DNA of 64,000 nt from a virus: positions 1-64,000 of IMG/VR virus record IMGVR_UViG_3300025727_000009, one strand, 5' to 3'. The translations under genes were made by a program, and so were the position numbers. This document shows positions 7,952 through 17,587 of this stretch, in pieces. The notes under the pieces were generated by a model that saw only the letters and a program-made list of their open reading frames with translations, had not been told where the DNA came from and did not search any database. Numbering within the stretch: the stretch's first letter is position 1; each line of letters opens with the position of its first letter.

Positions 7952-8950
7952 TTACGCGACCGGACCCTGTGGCGGCATGGGGCCACCAGGGGCGGGACCA
8001 GGACCAGGACCAGGAGCCGGGACCGGACCCTGCGGACCAGCCGACTGCGGGATGACGTCACTACCGGGAACGCCCGGCTCCATCGGGGGCGGCATCCCTC
8101 GGAGGTGCTGTAGCAGCGAGTCCATGGACATCTGCGCCTGCTGGACCAGCTGACTGGTGGTCATGAGCTGCTGTGAGGTCATCTCCAGGGACTGGATAAC
8201 CCCCGGGAGTGGACCGGCTTGTACGGGACCCATGCCCGCGTTGGCGAACTTCAGCATGTGGCCGAACTCGACCAGCTCGGGGTACTCGGCCGCCACGACC
8301 TTCTGCACACCCGCGGACATCCCCAGCATCTCCAGGGCAGCGCCGGTCTCATGGGGCTGATGTCCCTCAGCCGCCGCGGTCTTCAGCAGGCCGCCCAGCG
8401 TCCAGAGGTGCTCTTCCATGTTGATGAGCGCCATCTTGAAGTCCGCTTCGGCTTCCTTCTTGAGCGCCATCTGCTTGGGGATATGAGAAGGCAGCGGGGC
8501 TTCCTGCGTATAGAAGACCTGCGCCTCCTTCACCAGTTCGCCGTATCGCTCGGGCTCGTCCGCGTGCTGGTCGAAGAGGTCCTCCAAGCGAAGGCCCTCC
8601 CCACCGGGGATGTAGACCTCACGCGCGGACAGCGCGACCGAGATGGGCGAGGCCACCTTGGTCTTCTCCCCGCCAGCAATCTCGTTGAAGTCAGCCAGGG
8701 GGAAGGACACGTTGCCCTTGTGCCCCGCACGCTTCAGCTCGACGAACGCCGTGTTGTTGGCCGTTTCCACCACGCGCTTGGTCTGCTCGCCGGTGAGCCC
8801 CGCCTCTTTCACCATCCCAGCGATGGTGCTGTTGAGGGACACGCCATCCTGCACAAACCGCGCTGCGGCCTGCTTCCCCATGGACCGCAGACGCTCCGCG
8901 GAGAGGAGGGTGTCCGAGCTGGCGGAGAGGTAGGCTTCAAAGTCGTGCAT
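7952..8950 (-). CDS. Virion protein with repeated K-x-A motifs and proline-rich tail
   Basis: A 332-residue protein, helical and acidic for about 270 residues, ending in a Pro/Gly-rich tail (GPVPAPGPGPGPAPGGPMPP). It contains MVKEAG, TKVAS, LVKEA, LKKEA, LKTAA and QKVVAA, versions of the proposed maturation motif. It starts just after the terminase stop. The many candidate cleavage sites suggest a head-internal or core protein. No family is recognised. Confidence 0.55.
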   Translation of the reverse strand: MHDFEAYLSASSDTLLSAERLRSMGKQAAARFVQDGVSLNSTIAGMVKEAGLTGEQTKRVVETANNTAFVELKRAGHKGNVSFPLADFNEIAGGEKTKVASPISVALSAREVYIPGGEGLRLEDLFDQHADEPERYGELVKEAQVFYTQEAPLPSHIPKQMALKKEAEADFKMALINMEEHLWTLGGLLKTAAAEGHQPHETGAALEMLGMSAGVQKVVAAEYPELVEFGHMLKFANAGMGPVQAGPLPGVIQSLEMTSQQLMTTSQLVQQAQMSMDSLLQHLRGMPPPMEPGVPGSDVIPQSAGPQGPVPAPGPGPGPAPGGPMPPQGPVA

Positions 8951-8961
8951 TGAGAGGCTCC

Positions 8962-11832
8962 TTAGGACGCAGGCCCTACCGGAGCGATAATATCAGGCCG
9001 GGGGTAGTGAATCATAGACGCCAAGAGGCAGTAAAGCATCGCGTGGATGGTGTCATCGGACGCCCCAGGGGACCGGGTAACCGTTGTCTTCCGTCCGTGC
9101 TCGGCCGTCTCTGCGAAGACTGCCAGCAGGTCAGACATGAACGGCGTCTCGATATCGTCCCACTGAGGAAGCCGAATCATGTCGTGCCTCGTCAGCGCAT
9201 TGACAAGCGCCATCAGGGCTTCCGTGCGATTCACCATGAAGCGCGCGAGGTGCTTGTCGAAGTAGATTTGCTTGGTCCCGACGTACTGGTACCGGGCCAA
9301 CCGCTTCAGACCGAACGTACGGATGAGTTCGCCGTTGTAGACGTGCCCACCGCCGTAGTCCGTCCCCAGGATACTCACCCCGAAAAGGTTCGCCAACCGG
9401 ATGATGTCCGCCATCATGACGTCGTCCTCGGCTGCTGCCCCCTCGTACCGCTTGAAGTAGATGAAGGTGAACTTGCCCCCGAGGTAGGCACCCACGGTCA
9501 GGACCGTGAAGCTCTTCTTCTCCTCCGCCTCGCTACCACCACCCCAGTCGATGCCGAAATAAATCTTCGCGTTGCTCTTGAACTTGAGTGCGTGCTCCAG
9601 CGTCATCGGGCTGCTGGTGCAGTTCGGGAGTAGCTTGCTCTTCGTAAGCAGCTTGTCCGCGTGGTCGTACGCCTGCCCGAGAACCTCGTTGATGAACTTG
9701 GCCCGGGTGTACAGGCGCCGGTTGTCGTTGATGTCGTGCCAGTCCACCCACGGCGTGATTATCTGCGGGATGCGATACCCCTCGAACGGACGCTTGATGG
9801 GCGGGTCCTTGAGCCACTTCGGCGACCGCATCGAAGCCCACTGTGCCCGGTCGTGGTTCGGGTAGATTTGCTTCCCGCACTTGTCGCAGATGAGGTGCTC
9901 CAGGCCGATGTGCTTCTCGCCTGGGATGTTCCAGTGGTTGCAGGCATCACACGGGATAACCCACTCGTTCATAGTCGAGTGGTTCTCCCAGTACCAAGCA
10001 ATCGTGTTGTCCAGCGACTTCGGCGTACCAGCGTATCGAAGGATGCGGTACGGGGAGTGAGAGAGGGACTGCTCGATGACCGGAATGATGTCCGGGATGA
10101 TGTCCTGCAGCTCGTCGATGCACTGGCCCACGATGACGGGCTTGCTGCCCAAAGAACCCTTCACGATGGGGCGGTGGCTGGGGACGGTGAAGCAGTACAC
10201 CTGCTCGTCCGTAACAACCTCGGCCATAACACGGCGCTTCCGCTGAAAATCCGCCCGCCAGAAGATGTAGTAATCCCGCTTGTGCGCGTGAACCTCGTAC
10301 ATCGGCACAGGGTCACGAACCTCTGCACCCAAGTCAGTGTCCTGGTGCACGGGAACGGACTGTCGTTCGTGCACCGCCGCTGGCCTGCCTAAGCGTAGCC
10401 ACGCCTCCTGCGCGTCTTCTGCCAACTGAACAGACCGAGTTCTCAGCACCCCCTCGTCCCACTCATCTTCGGCGTGATAGCACGCGTCCCCTAGGTACAG
10501 CCCGTAGAGCAATCCCTCCAGCGCTTCAGGCTGCGCAAAGAACTCGCGCGGAATGTACTTGTCGTACGAGCCCCCGAGCTGAGCGTAGTAATCCCCCAGC
10601 CGCCTAGACCGAATAACCATGCGCTTTACATGAGGCGCCCGCGGGTCTGAGTACAGTTTGAAATCGAGCCCAAGGCCACGCACCACCTCTAGCATTTCGT
10701 CTAGATAGCGGCCCTCTGCCTGCGTAATGACCGGGTAGGCATACTTCGGCTCGCCGTTATGTCGGCCCCACTGGATATGCCCTTCCGCCAAGTACCAGCC
10801 GGTCAGCTCAGCGAAACCATGAAGCTCCAGCTCCAACGGTTCCGCGTTTTCCCCATAGCCCCCCTCTACAGGCGGGATGACCATGTGGCTGGCCTCGCCA
10901 TCTGCCCAAGCCGCCCCACAGGTCAGCTTGAACCCCATGGTCTCCAGGCGGGCCAACTCGGCAGCCTCTACGAACTCGTACTTGTCCTCCACTCTCTGCG
11001 TAGCTTTGACCTTCCGGTTAGCCCACATCTGGTGATTGCCAGTAACCCTAAGCTCGAACGCCCGGTGCCCAAATTGCACCATCTCCCCTGTATGCCGCCG
11101 CCCGAAAATATTTGCCGGGTGCTGCCAAGAAACGACTCCGTCATCTCCGACATCCGCGACCAGATGGTCTGTGGTGAGTGCCTCGACCGCCACCCAACCA
11201 GACTTCGTGAGCACCCGAGTCCCCTCGGCAAAGCACAGCAGGTCGGCGAAGACACCGCGAACTCGGTCGGCATGGAGGTACGCGTACCGGAGGGTGATGT
11301 TTGCGTGAGTGATGAACTCCTTGAACATCACGTTGTCCGCGAAGGTCGGGTTACTACCCTTGAACAACTTCAGCCGCTTGCTCAGTTTGATGGGCGCGGC
11401 GATACGGTCCCGCGAGAACGTGGTCGTCTGCGTCTCAGTCGGAGACACATAGAGCGACTTGAAGTGGTTACGCATGCAGCTGTACGTAAGAATTTGGTTG
11501 CCCAGACTGGTGGTCTTCTCCGTCTGCCGCCCGCACATGAGGAGCGTCTTGCGCGCCTTGGTGTCGTAGACGGCGGGCAGATACGGGCGCTTATCAAACG
11601 AGAACTTCTCCAGCCCTATCTCGTCCGGGTCAACACCCACAAGCTGGCTCTCGTCCTTGACGACGTGGTCTACGTCGATGGGGTCGACGTCGTCTACGTC
11701 AGAGACGTGGACGGGCATACGCATGAAGTGGTGCGTGAACTCCGAGGGAAGGAGCCCGATAATCTCGGTGCGGGCGGCAGCAATTTCTTCCCGGAGCACT
11801 CTGTCGGCCGGGGTAGGGTGAACTTGAAACAT
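8962..11832 (-). CDS. Terminase large subunit, GpA-like, interrupted by an intein
   Basis: The precursor is 956 residues, and about 585 after splicing. CGRQTEKT is a Walker A variant; after removal of the intein ADLL joins CIDELQD to give Walker B. A zinc ribbon (CDACNHWN then CDKCGKQI) follows, as in lambda GpA-type terminases. YFGIDWGGGS begins the nuclease domain. The start at 11832 (MFQVHPTP) is chosen because GAGG lies five bases upstream; the open frame extends further but that part looks non-coding. The protein packages DNA into the prohead through the portal, whose gene lies about 18 kb upstream. Confidence 0.9.
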   Translation of the reverse strand: MFQVHPTPADRVLREEIAAARTEIIGLLPSEFTHHFMRMPVHVSDVDDVDPIDVDHVVKDESQLVGVDPDEIGLEKFSFDKRPYLPAVYDTKARKTLLMCGRQTEKTTSLGNQILTYSCMRNHFKSLYVSPTETQTTTFSRDRIAAPIKLSKRLKLFKGSNPTFADNVMFKEFITHANITLRYAYLHADRVRGVFADLLCFAEGTRVLTKSGWVAVEALTTDHLVADVGDDGVVSWQHPANIFGRRHTGEMVQFGHRAFELRVTGNHQMWANRKVKATQRVEDKYEFVEAAELARLETMGFKLTCGAAWADGEASHMVIPPVEGGYGENAEPLELELHGFAELTGWYLAEGHIQWGRHNGEPKYAYPVITQAEGRYLDEMLEVVRGLGLDFKLYSDPRAPHVKRMVIRSRRLGDYYAQLGGSYDKYIPREFFAQPEALEGLLYGLYLGDACYHAEDEWDEGVLRTRSVQLAEDAQEAWLRLGRPAAVHERQSVPVHQDTDLGAEVRDPVPMYEVHAHKRDYYIFWRADFQRKRRVMAEVVTDEQVYCFTVPSHRPIVKGSLGSKPVIVGQCIDELQDIIPDIIPVIEQSLSHSPYRILRYAGTPKSLDNTIAWYWENHSTMNEWVIPCDACNHWNIPGEKHIGLEHLICDKCGKQIYPNHDRAQWASMRSPKWLKDPPIKRPFEGYRIPQIITPWVDWHDINDNRRLYTRAKFINEVLGQAYDHADKLLTKSKLLPNCTSSPMTLEHALKFKSNAKIYFGIDWGGGSEAEEKKSFTVLTVGAYLGGKFTFIYFKRYEGAAAEDDVMMADIIRLANLFGVSILGTDYGGGHVYNGELIRTFGLKRLARYQYVGTKQIYFDKHLARFMVNRTEALMALVNALTRHDMIRLPQWDDIETPFMSDLLAVFAETAEHGRKTTVTRSPGASDDTIHAMLYCLLASMIHYPRPDIIAPVGPAS
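10123..11235 (-). other. Intein with LAGLIDADG endonuclease in terminase
   Basis: A 371-residue insert, terminase residues 200-570. It begins with Cys (CFAEGTRVLTKSGWVAVEAL, a typical block A), has a VTGNHQMW block B, and ends VIVGQ before Cys. The last residue is therefore Gln instead of the usual Asn, and the common penultimate His is Gly. LTGWYLAEGHI and LLYGLYLGDACY look like the two LAGLIDADG helices. It interrupts the Walker B strand of the ATPase, so the terminase is inactive until spliced. Confidence 0.85.
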
Positions 11833-12190
11833 GTCCTCGACAATACCAGATGACCTTGCCCACGTGGATCGCGCCCTCAGTGGGCTGGTCCACAAGATTG
11901 AGACTACCGAAGGTGGCTTCGTCCTACAGGTCGACCCCCTTTTATTAGTCGCTAATAATGCGGGCTTCAAGGCCGCGCTTCGCGAAGTCCTACCGAACTA
12001 CACGGTCTATGCGAAGAAGAACGGGGTAGTGCGCCTCATCAAGAGGAAGCAAAATACGCGGCGGAATCGCGCAGGCTCACGACTGAAGCTGGAGCAGGTT
12101 GGTGAGGCGTTTGAGACCCAGGCGGTAGAGGTGCAGGAGCAGGGGGACGACGGCGCCGCTGACGCTGTGGACTTTTTTGCGCCTGATTGA
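11831..12190 (+). CDS. Possible small plus-strand gene opposite the virion operon
   Basis: A 119-residue open frame divergent from terminase. Its ATG overlaps the terminase start on the other strand. The middle (FKAALREVLPNYTVYAKKNG) followed by VVRLIKRKQ reads like a real protein with a basic patch and an acidic tail. It contains palindrome copy 3 as LLLVANN. Against it, no clear ribosome site is visible, and its end overlaps the cysteine-rich frame on the minus strand. It fills an otherwise uncoded stretch, so it is kept with low confidence. Confidence 0.35.
   Translation: MSSTIPDDLAHVDRALSGLVHKIETTEGGFVLQVDPLLLVANNAGFKAALREVLPNYTVYAKKNGVVRLIKRKQNTRRNRAGSRLKLEQVGEAFETQAVEVQEQGDDGAADAVDFFAPD
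11944..11958. repeat. 15-bp palindrome copy 3 (TATTAGTCGCTAATA)
   Basis: A perfect copy just upstream of the terminase start. On the plus strand it lies inside a possible small ORF in the TTA GTC GCT AAT frame, the only frame without a stop. Confidence 0.9.
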
Positions 12191-12377
12191 CCGCGTCCTC
12201 GGTCCCCTCCATCTCGAAGAAGTCATCACACAAGAACGACTCGTGCACGAACCACTGAGGGAAGCCTGAGCAGGCCCCATCGCCTCGATGCGACCGGCCT
12301 GCTCTGAAGATGAACTGAGGGCAGTCCGCGCAACGGCGGGCTTCATTGGAGACGCGTAGGTTAGGCGGCCTGAGCAT
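12039..12377 (-). CDS. Small cysteine-rich protein (zinc-binding candidate)
   Basis: A 112-residue frame. Its first half carries CADCPQF, GDGACSGFPQ, then LCDDFFEM, resembling the CxxC...GxC...C pattern of small phage zinc proteins. The second half is Gln/Arg/Pro-rich low complexity and overlaps the plus-strand ORF, so the real end may be uncertain. The start overlaps the stop of the upstream gene by 17 bases, and no strong ribosome site is seen. Role unknown. Confidence 0.45.
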   Translation of the reverse strand: MLRPPNLRVSNEARRCADCPQFIFRAGRSHRGDGACSGFPQWFVHESFLCDDFFEMEGTEDAVNQAQKSPQRQRRRRPPAPAPLPPGSQTPHQPAPASVVSLRDSAAYFASS

Positions 12378-14355
12378 AGGCGACCAGCATATCCTTCGTA
12401 GAGGGCTTCTTGAAGTTCAACTTCCCTCGACGCAGTGCACGCTCATACGACTTCGCCTTACGCATCTTCCCCGCGCTTTCTGCATACCGCTTCAGCGCCG
12501 CACCACCACCGCCAAGCGCAGCTATCGCTGCGGCAGGAGCCAAGGCCGCACCACCGGTCGCCAGACCCAGCGTGCCTGCCGCGCTGAGGGCCAGCAGCTT
12601 CTTCCCACGGCTCCGGTCCTTGACCGAGTCTTCCGTCAGGCTCCGGGCCTGTCCCTTGTACCGGCCGATGTGAAGGAGGCGGTCCCTCTTCTCGGAACGG
12701 TTCGCCATCCGCAGGACTTCCCGCGCCCTGGCAGACTCATTCATCCGCTTTACGACCTTGCTCACGACATGGGCGGCTTCCTTGGAAAGGTCGGAGCCCG
12801 TCTTGTTCATCGCGGCGCCAGCCAGCAGCCCAGCAACGCCAGCACCACCGCCAGCCATTGCGAGGTTCTTGTAGTTCCTCGCCTGACGACGAGCCTTCAG
12901 AATCTGCCGAGCAATGAGAGCACCGCCACCGAGAGCGCCAACGCCAGCCGCACCGAGGGCCGCGGGCGCACGCCAGTCACCGCCCATGTGGGTTTCCTTG
13001 CTCGTCGAGCGCGTACCGCTGGGCATCTTCTTCTTCCGCGGCACGGCGCTCACACGGCCGTGCACGTCAACCTGCATCTTCGCTCGCCGCCGACCCGCAG
13101 CACTGCTGTGGTGCCGCCGCACAACGCGAGCAGTGGGCCGCGTAGGAGTGGGCGCATCGTCCGTCCAGTTGCTACCACGACGCGCCGAGGGGCTGGCCGA
13201 GGTGCTGGCCCGGGAGCTGGTCCGAGTGGGTGCCGAGGCTGCCGCTTGAGCACGGGCTCTGTCGAGGGCCTGACGTCCCAACGCGGGCATGTTCATCGTC
13301 TGCTTGGTCGGGTCAGTCGGGATGCGAACGGCCTTCATGTTCATCGTGCGCTGGGTTGGGTCACCCCCACGCTTGGGGGCCGCCACCTGCTCCGGTGCCT
13401 TCTTCGGCGCTCTTGCGGGCGGCGGGACCCGCACCGCGCCACGACCAGCCTCTGCCTCCCGGGCTCCAGTCGACTTGAAGCGGGCGCTTCGCGCGGCCAT
13501 CTCGTTGCGCTCGTTCTTCAGCGCGCCAGCAGGCGTGTTGGCACGACCCTTCGGGAGCTTGTACGGGGTCTGCTGAGCACGCTGGACAGCCTCGTCGATA
13601 CCCTTCTTCCCTCGAACAGCCGGGAAGTCGTGCACCGTGTCCCGCTTGCTGTTGTGCGCGACCCGACTCGACTTCATCTCAGCACGGGTGGCCATGATGT
13701 CGTCAGCGGCCTTCCCACCCTTGGCCTTCTTGGCGGCCTTGGCACCGCGGCCTGTCATGCGGGACGCCCAGGAGAGGGCTTTGAAGGCCGCGTTGGCCTC
13801 CTTCTTCTTGCCCCGACGTCTCCTCGCGTATGCATATGCGCTCAAACCAGTAACTCCTGTCAGACCCGCCCCAGCGACGACGGCGCGGCGCTTCAGCTTC
13901 TTTGTGTGCTTCGCGTTGTATGCCTTGGCGGCCAGCAACTCTTTCTTCGCGGCCTGCATCTTCTTGCCGCGCTTCAGCGCTGCCCCGACGCCCATGAGCA
14001 CGGGAGCTGCGGCGAACGGGGCGAGGTGCGGCGCACCGGCGGCAAGCAATGCGCCATTCAGTGCACTTGTTCCGCCAACCCCCACGTTCGCGTGGCGAAC
14101 TGCTGAACGGCGGTATGCCTTGATTGCCTCTTCGCGTCGGGGGATGTTCTTGAACCCAGCCAGCTCCTTGAGCTGCGCCTTCAGGTACTTCTTGGCTCCG
14201 CCTGTCTTGGTCTTCATACGACGCTTCTTCTTCCGCAGCTTGGCCACACGGCGCTGCTTGAAGTGAGTTTGAGCCAACCCCTTGATACCTGCAGCCTTAA
14301 ACGCCCTGTAAAGGCTGTAGGCGCGGTAAACTCCTTGGCCATCACGGATGTTCAT
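12361..14355 (-). CDS. Large basic Ala/Arg-rich virion protein
   Basis: A 664-residue, extremely basic protein (runs such as LRKKKRRMKTKTGG). Several hydrophobic glycine-rich segments alternate with charged linkers (for example GALLAAGAPHLAPFAAAPVL and LGAAGVGALGGGALIA). A short internal repeat, DPTQRTMNM and DPTKQTMNM, occurs near the middle. SKEAAHVVSKVV resembles the K-x-A motif. DNA-binding basic regions plus glycine-rich membrane-like helices suggest an internal protein ejected with the genome. No enzymatic domain is recognised. Confidence 0.55.
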   Translation of the reverse strand: MNIRDGQGVYRAYSLYRAFKAAGIKGLAQTHFKQRRVAKLRKKKRRMKTKTGGAKKYLKAQLKELAGFKNIPRREEAIKAYRRSAVRHANVGVGGTSALNGALLAAGAPHLAPFAAAPVLMGVGAALKRGKKMQAAKKELLAAKAYNAKHTKKLKRRAVVAGAGLTGVTGLSAYAYARRRRGKKKEANAAFKALSWASRMTGRGAKAAKKAKGGKAADDIMATRAEMKSSRVAHNSKRDTVHDFPAVRGKKGIDEAVQRAQQTPYKLPKGRANTPAGALKNERNEMAARSARFKSTGAREAEAGRGAVRVPPPARAPKKAPEQVAAPKRGGDPTQRTMNMKAVRIPTDPTKQTMNMPALGRQALDRARAQAAASAPTRTSSRASTSASPSARRGSNWTDDAPTPTRPTARVVRRHHSSAAGRRRAKMQVDVHGRVSAVPRKKKMPSGTRSTSKETHMGGDWRAPAALGAAGVGALGGGALIARQILKARRQARNYKNLAMAGGGAGVAGLLAGAAMNKTGSDLSKEAAHVVSKVVKRMNESARAREVLRMANRSEKRDRLLHIGRYKGQARSLTEDSVKDRSRGKKLLALSAAGTLGLATGGAALAPAAAIAALGGGGAALKRYAESAGKMRKAKSYERALRRGKLNFKKPSTKDMLVAYAQAA

Positions 14356-14370
14356 GCGTCTGATTCTACC

Positions 14371-17300
14371 TCAAGCCGGCGGGGAAGGGATGGGCTGGAC
14401 AGAGGGGAAGTTCCCCGAGGCGGCCTCACCCGGTATCACAGACGGCTTCGGGGGACGCTTAGTCCCGCCCCCTACAGACTCCGGCTTCTTCCAGAACTGG
14501 TACCACTTCTTCTTCTTTCGCGGCTTGCTTAGGCCCATCGCGCGCTGGCTCGGCCCTTGGGGCAGTGCAGGCAACTTCTCGGCTCGCGGCGAAGGGGAGT
14601 ACTCAGGCGCGGACTTGTAGAACTCGTACCATGCCCGCTTCTTCGCCGGGGCGGCCTTGCCCCCCTTCGGGTAGACGTAGCGCATCTTGCCGTTCGCGGC
14701 ACGGTACTTCTTGATGTACTTGTGCGGCTCACGCATGACCCTCTTGAACGTCTTGGTCTTCCGCAGCTTGTTGTCCGCCACGCTGCTGACCCACTCGTCA
14801 GTGGTCTGCGGGGCCTGACGCCCAATCAGCTTGCCGAAGAACCCAGGCTTCTTGTTGTCCGGCACGACCGACTGGTAACGCCGCACGTCCACTACCCGGT
14901 TCTCGGGCTTACGGAAGTCCTGCCCACCGAGACGGCGAGCACGGGCCTCCGCCTGCGCAGTAACCTCCGGGTTGAAGTGAGCGTCGAGCGAGTAGAACGC
15001 CGTGCTGTTCTTGAGGTCGAGGCCCTCGGCACCAGCACCACTCAGAATGATGACCCGCTTCTTCCCCGCCTTGTAGTCCTTGACCCCCTGTTGCCGCACA
15101 GGACCCGTGACCTTCACGTTGCCGACGTCCCGGCCCTTGCCAACGAACAGAGCGTGGTCGATGCCCCGGGCCTTTAGCCCAGCCGACATCACGTCTACTC
15201 CGCCCTTTACCAAGTTCGAGTACAGAACAACCTTGTGCGTGGAGTCCGCCTGGAGGTGGCTCTCCGCATCCTCGATGAGCTTCTTGACCTTCGGCGTAAT
15301 CTCCGCCGACTTCTTGGGGCTGACGTTGGACTTAGCCGTGTGAACCGAGTTGGCAATCTGCCGCGCCTGGATGAGCTTGCCGAAGAGCTGCTGCGCCTCG
15401 CGGACGGTGACCTCCTTGTCCCGCGTCATCAGGTACTTCTTGAGCGGGCCGAGCTTGTCGAGCGCCAGCTCGTACAGATCATACTGGTCCTCACTCATGG
15501 GTACCTGGACCGTCTGGAGTTCCTGCCTGGGCATGGTCTTGCCCTTCAGGTCTTCCGACGTAATCAGGTCCATCCGCGGATAGGTGAGCCGCAGCATCTC
15601 CGGGATGTTGTCGAGGTCGGTGACTTTCTTCGTGCCGCCCTGGAAACCCTTCGAGTGGCCGATGGTCTTCGTGAAGGCCGCCTTGAACTGGGCAGGGCTG
15701 ACGAGGCGCTTCCCCTCCGTGATAGTCAGCAGGGTCGCCAGCTCTTGCGGGTTGTTGTTGATGGGCGACGCAGTCAGCCCCATCACGTTGACCGCGAACG
15801 CCCGAGCCTTCATGAGCGCCTGGAAGGTCAGTGCCTTCTCATTCCGCGCCTTGTGGAACTCATCCAGGATGAGTGTGTCCGACCCCGTCGCCTGCATGTA
15901 CCTCTCAGGGTCCCGGCGGAAGGTCGCGTAACTGACTATGGTGTAGTCCTTGGTGGCGTCCACCTCGTTCGGACGGACGACGAGCGAGCTGTACTTCTTC
16001 TCCGACGCAGAGCCAACAATCTGCACGGACGACGTCGTGAAGTTCTGGATGCCGTTCTCGGCGAAGTTCATGCGAAGACCCGAAGGAACGACGACCAGGG
16101 CCTTCTTTGCCTTCTTGTCGTGGCGGAGCTTCTCGAACCCGTAGATGGCACTGGCAGTTTTTCCTGTCCCGGTCCCATGCGCCAAAATCATCTTGCCGTG
16201 GTTGTCGTACATCTTCCGTACGGCCGAGGCTTGATGGGGGTACGGCTTGAACCACGACTTCATCGCAGGGATGCCGGTGCCGTGCTGTGTGCCCAGGTTC
16301 TCGGCCGCAGCCGCGGCTACCTTCGCCATACCCTTTACGGCCACCCTTCGTCGATGTGCCTTCACACGAGTGCCGTCTTTTCTGCGGTACCCCTGAACCC
16401 ATCCACCGGACCGGCCTGCAACCCCTGTCAGCTTTCGCTTGAGCTGCCCCACCATCCTAGGGGTCAGCACGTAGTGGTACTTGTTGGGCGCCACGCCCTT
16501 CGCAGTGCCCACCATGTTGGCTGTGTTGTCCTTGGGGTGCCGTACAGCGCCTGCAACATTGCTGCCCAAGGCAATGGTCGTAGTGCCCTTCGGCGCGAAC
16601 CGAAGCCGGTCAACCCCCCGGCTGTACCCCACCCACACGTCGGCCTTTTTGGGGGAGGTGTACGGTAGCCCCGGGTCCGTTGTCACCTCGAAGCCTTCCC
16701 CCTCCAACAGCCCGACGACCTTCTTGTAGAACGTCGCCGTGCGCGCCTCATGCCCAGTGCGCCAGCGAGGGTTCCCCTGGATAAACACCGCGGTACGCTT
16801 TGGGCCAAGCTTTTCGGCCGCAGCGGAGGCGACTTTGCTGAGGACGCCAGCCGCGGCGCGCTTCTGCTTGCCCTTATCGAGCGCCTTGAGCGCGCGGTCA
16901 GTCACAGCAGCCAAGCCCAGGCCGCCCAAGGCCCCTCCGACAACGCCGCCCGCGCCACGGGGCAGCGCTGCCTTGAACAGCTTCCGGTTGACCCCCTTGG
17001 GGGCGTGCCGTAGCACTTGCTCCGCGTAGCGAGATGCCCCACCGAGGGCGGCACCAACTGTGGCGGGCACGAGGTACTTGTCCCTGCTCCGCTTCTTCTT
17101 TCTTCCAGCGGCGACGCCCAGGGCAAGGGCTATTGCTTTCGGAGACTTGACCAGTGCCCTCGACGCACCGAAGCCTAGCCCCTCCTTCGCCGCAGCCTTA
17201 CGAGAAAGGCCGTGCAGTCTTGCCTCTCGAAAACCTTCCACACCCCCTGTCGCGATTCCGGTGAACGTGCTCGCCGCCAGAATGTCTCGGAGCCCCTTGT

Positions 17301-17574
17301 TCCTCCGATGCTTCTCCTTCGACGACGCCCGGTGCACCCCCCGTACGAAGAGCGGGGCGGACGCAATGGCCGCCGTCCCACCAAGAGCCCGGCCTATGCC
17401 GCGGCCCTTGAAGCCGTGCGTGAGTAGCTTGCTGAACTTCTTCGAGCGGTCTCTGAGCTTGCCCTCGACTGCAGACTCAACTGCGGCCTTGGGGATGTCC
17501 GCCAGCGTCTTGACCGCGAACATGGGGGCCACCGCCAGCAACTGCTTGCTGTAGCTGTCGTTGCTGGTGGGCAT
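14371..17574 (-). CDS. SF2 (SNF2-like) helicase fused to a virion-type N-terminal region
   Basis: A 1067-residue protein in three parts. Residues 1-245 are basic with glycine-rich hydrophobic stretches, like neighbouring internal-head candidates. Residues about 255-415 hold an unrecognised alpha/beta domain (RTAVFIQGNPRW). From about 430 comes an SF2 helicase: Walker A AHGTGTGKT (465-473), DEFH (571-574), MGLTASP, and a C-terminal RecA-like domain with SGAGAEGLDL and QAEARARRLGG. The junctions are marked by SKVASAAAEKLG (246-257) and AKVAAAAAENLG (417-428), which look like duplicated maturation sites. A Lys-rich tail follows. The location and motifs suggest packaging in the virion. Confidence 0.8.
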   Translation of the reverse strand: MPTSNDSYSKQLLAVAPMFAVKTLADIPKAAVESAVEGKLRDRSKKFSKLLTHGFKGRGIGRALGGTAAIASAPLFVRGVHRASSKEKHRRNKGLRDILAASTFTGIATGGVEGFREARLHGLSRKAAAKEGLGFGASRALVKSPKAIALALGVAAGRKKKRSRDKYLVPATVGAALGGASRYAEQVLRHAPKGVNRKLFKAALPRGAGGVVGGALGGLGLAAVTDRALKALDKGKQKRAAAGVLSKVASAAAEKLGPKRTAVFIQGNPRWRTGHEARTATFYKKVVGLLEGEGFEVTTDPGLPYTSPKKADVWVGYSRGVDRLRFAPKGTTTIALGSNVAGAVRHPKDNTANMVGTAKGVAPNKYHYVLTPRMVGQLKRKLTGVAGRSGGWVQGYRRKDGTRVKAHRRRVAVKGMAKVAAAAAENLGTQHGTGIPAMKSWFKPYPHQASAVRKMYDNHGKMILAHGTGTGKTASAIYGFEKLRHDKKAKKALVVVPSGLRMNFAENGIQNFTTSSVQIVGSASEKKYSSLVVRPNEVDATKDYTIVSYATFRRDPERYMQATGSDTLILDEFHKARNEKALTFQALMKARAFAVNVMGLTASPINNNPQELATLLTITEGKRLVSPAQFKAAFTKTIGHSKGFQGGTKKVTDLDNIPEMLRLTYPRMDLITSEDLKGKTMPRQELQTVQVPMSEDQYDLYELALDKLGPLKKYLMTRDKEVTVREAQQLFGKLIQARQIANSVHTAKSNVSPKKSAEITPKVKKLIEDAESHLQADSTHKVVLYSNLVKGGVDVMSAGLKARGIDHALFVGKGRDVGNVKVTGPVRQQGVKDYKAGKKRVIILSGAGAEGLDLKNSTAFYSLDAHFNPEVTAQAEARARRLGGQDFRKPENRVVDVRRYQSVVPDNKKPGFFGKLIGRQAPQTTDEWVSSVADNKLRKTKTFKRVMREPHKYIKKYRAANGKMRYVYPKGGKAAPAKKRAWYEFYKSAPEYSPSPRAEKLPALPQGPSQRAMGLSKPRKKKKWYQFWKKPESVGGGTKRPPKPSVIPGEAASGNFPSVQPIPSPPA

Positions 17575-17587
17575 CGAGCGGGGGCTC

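Noticed and set aside
8962-11970. Upstream extension of terminase to 11970
   Set aside because: The extra 46 residues are not protein-like; ATG 11832 has a good ribosome site.
12346-14106. 586-codon plus-strand open frame
   Set aside because: Antisense to the basic virion protein gene; no ribosome site and no protein-like pattern.
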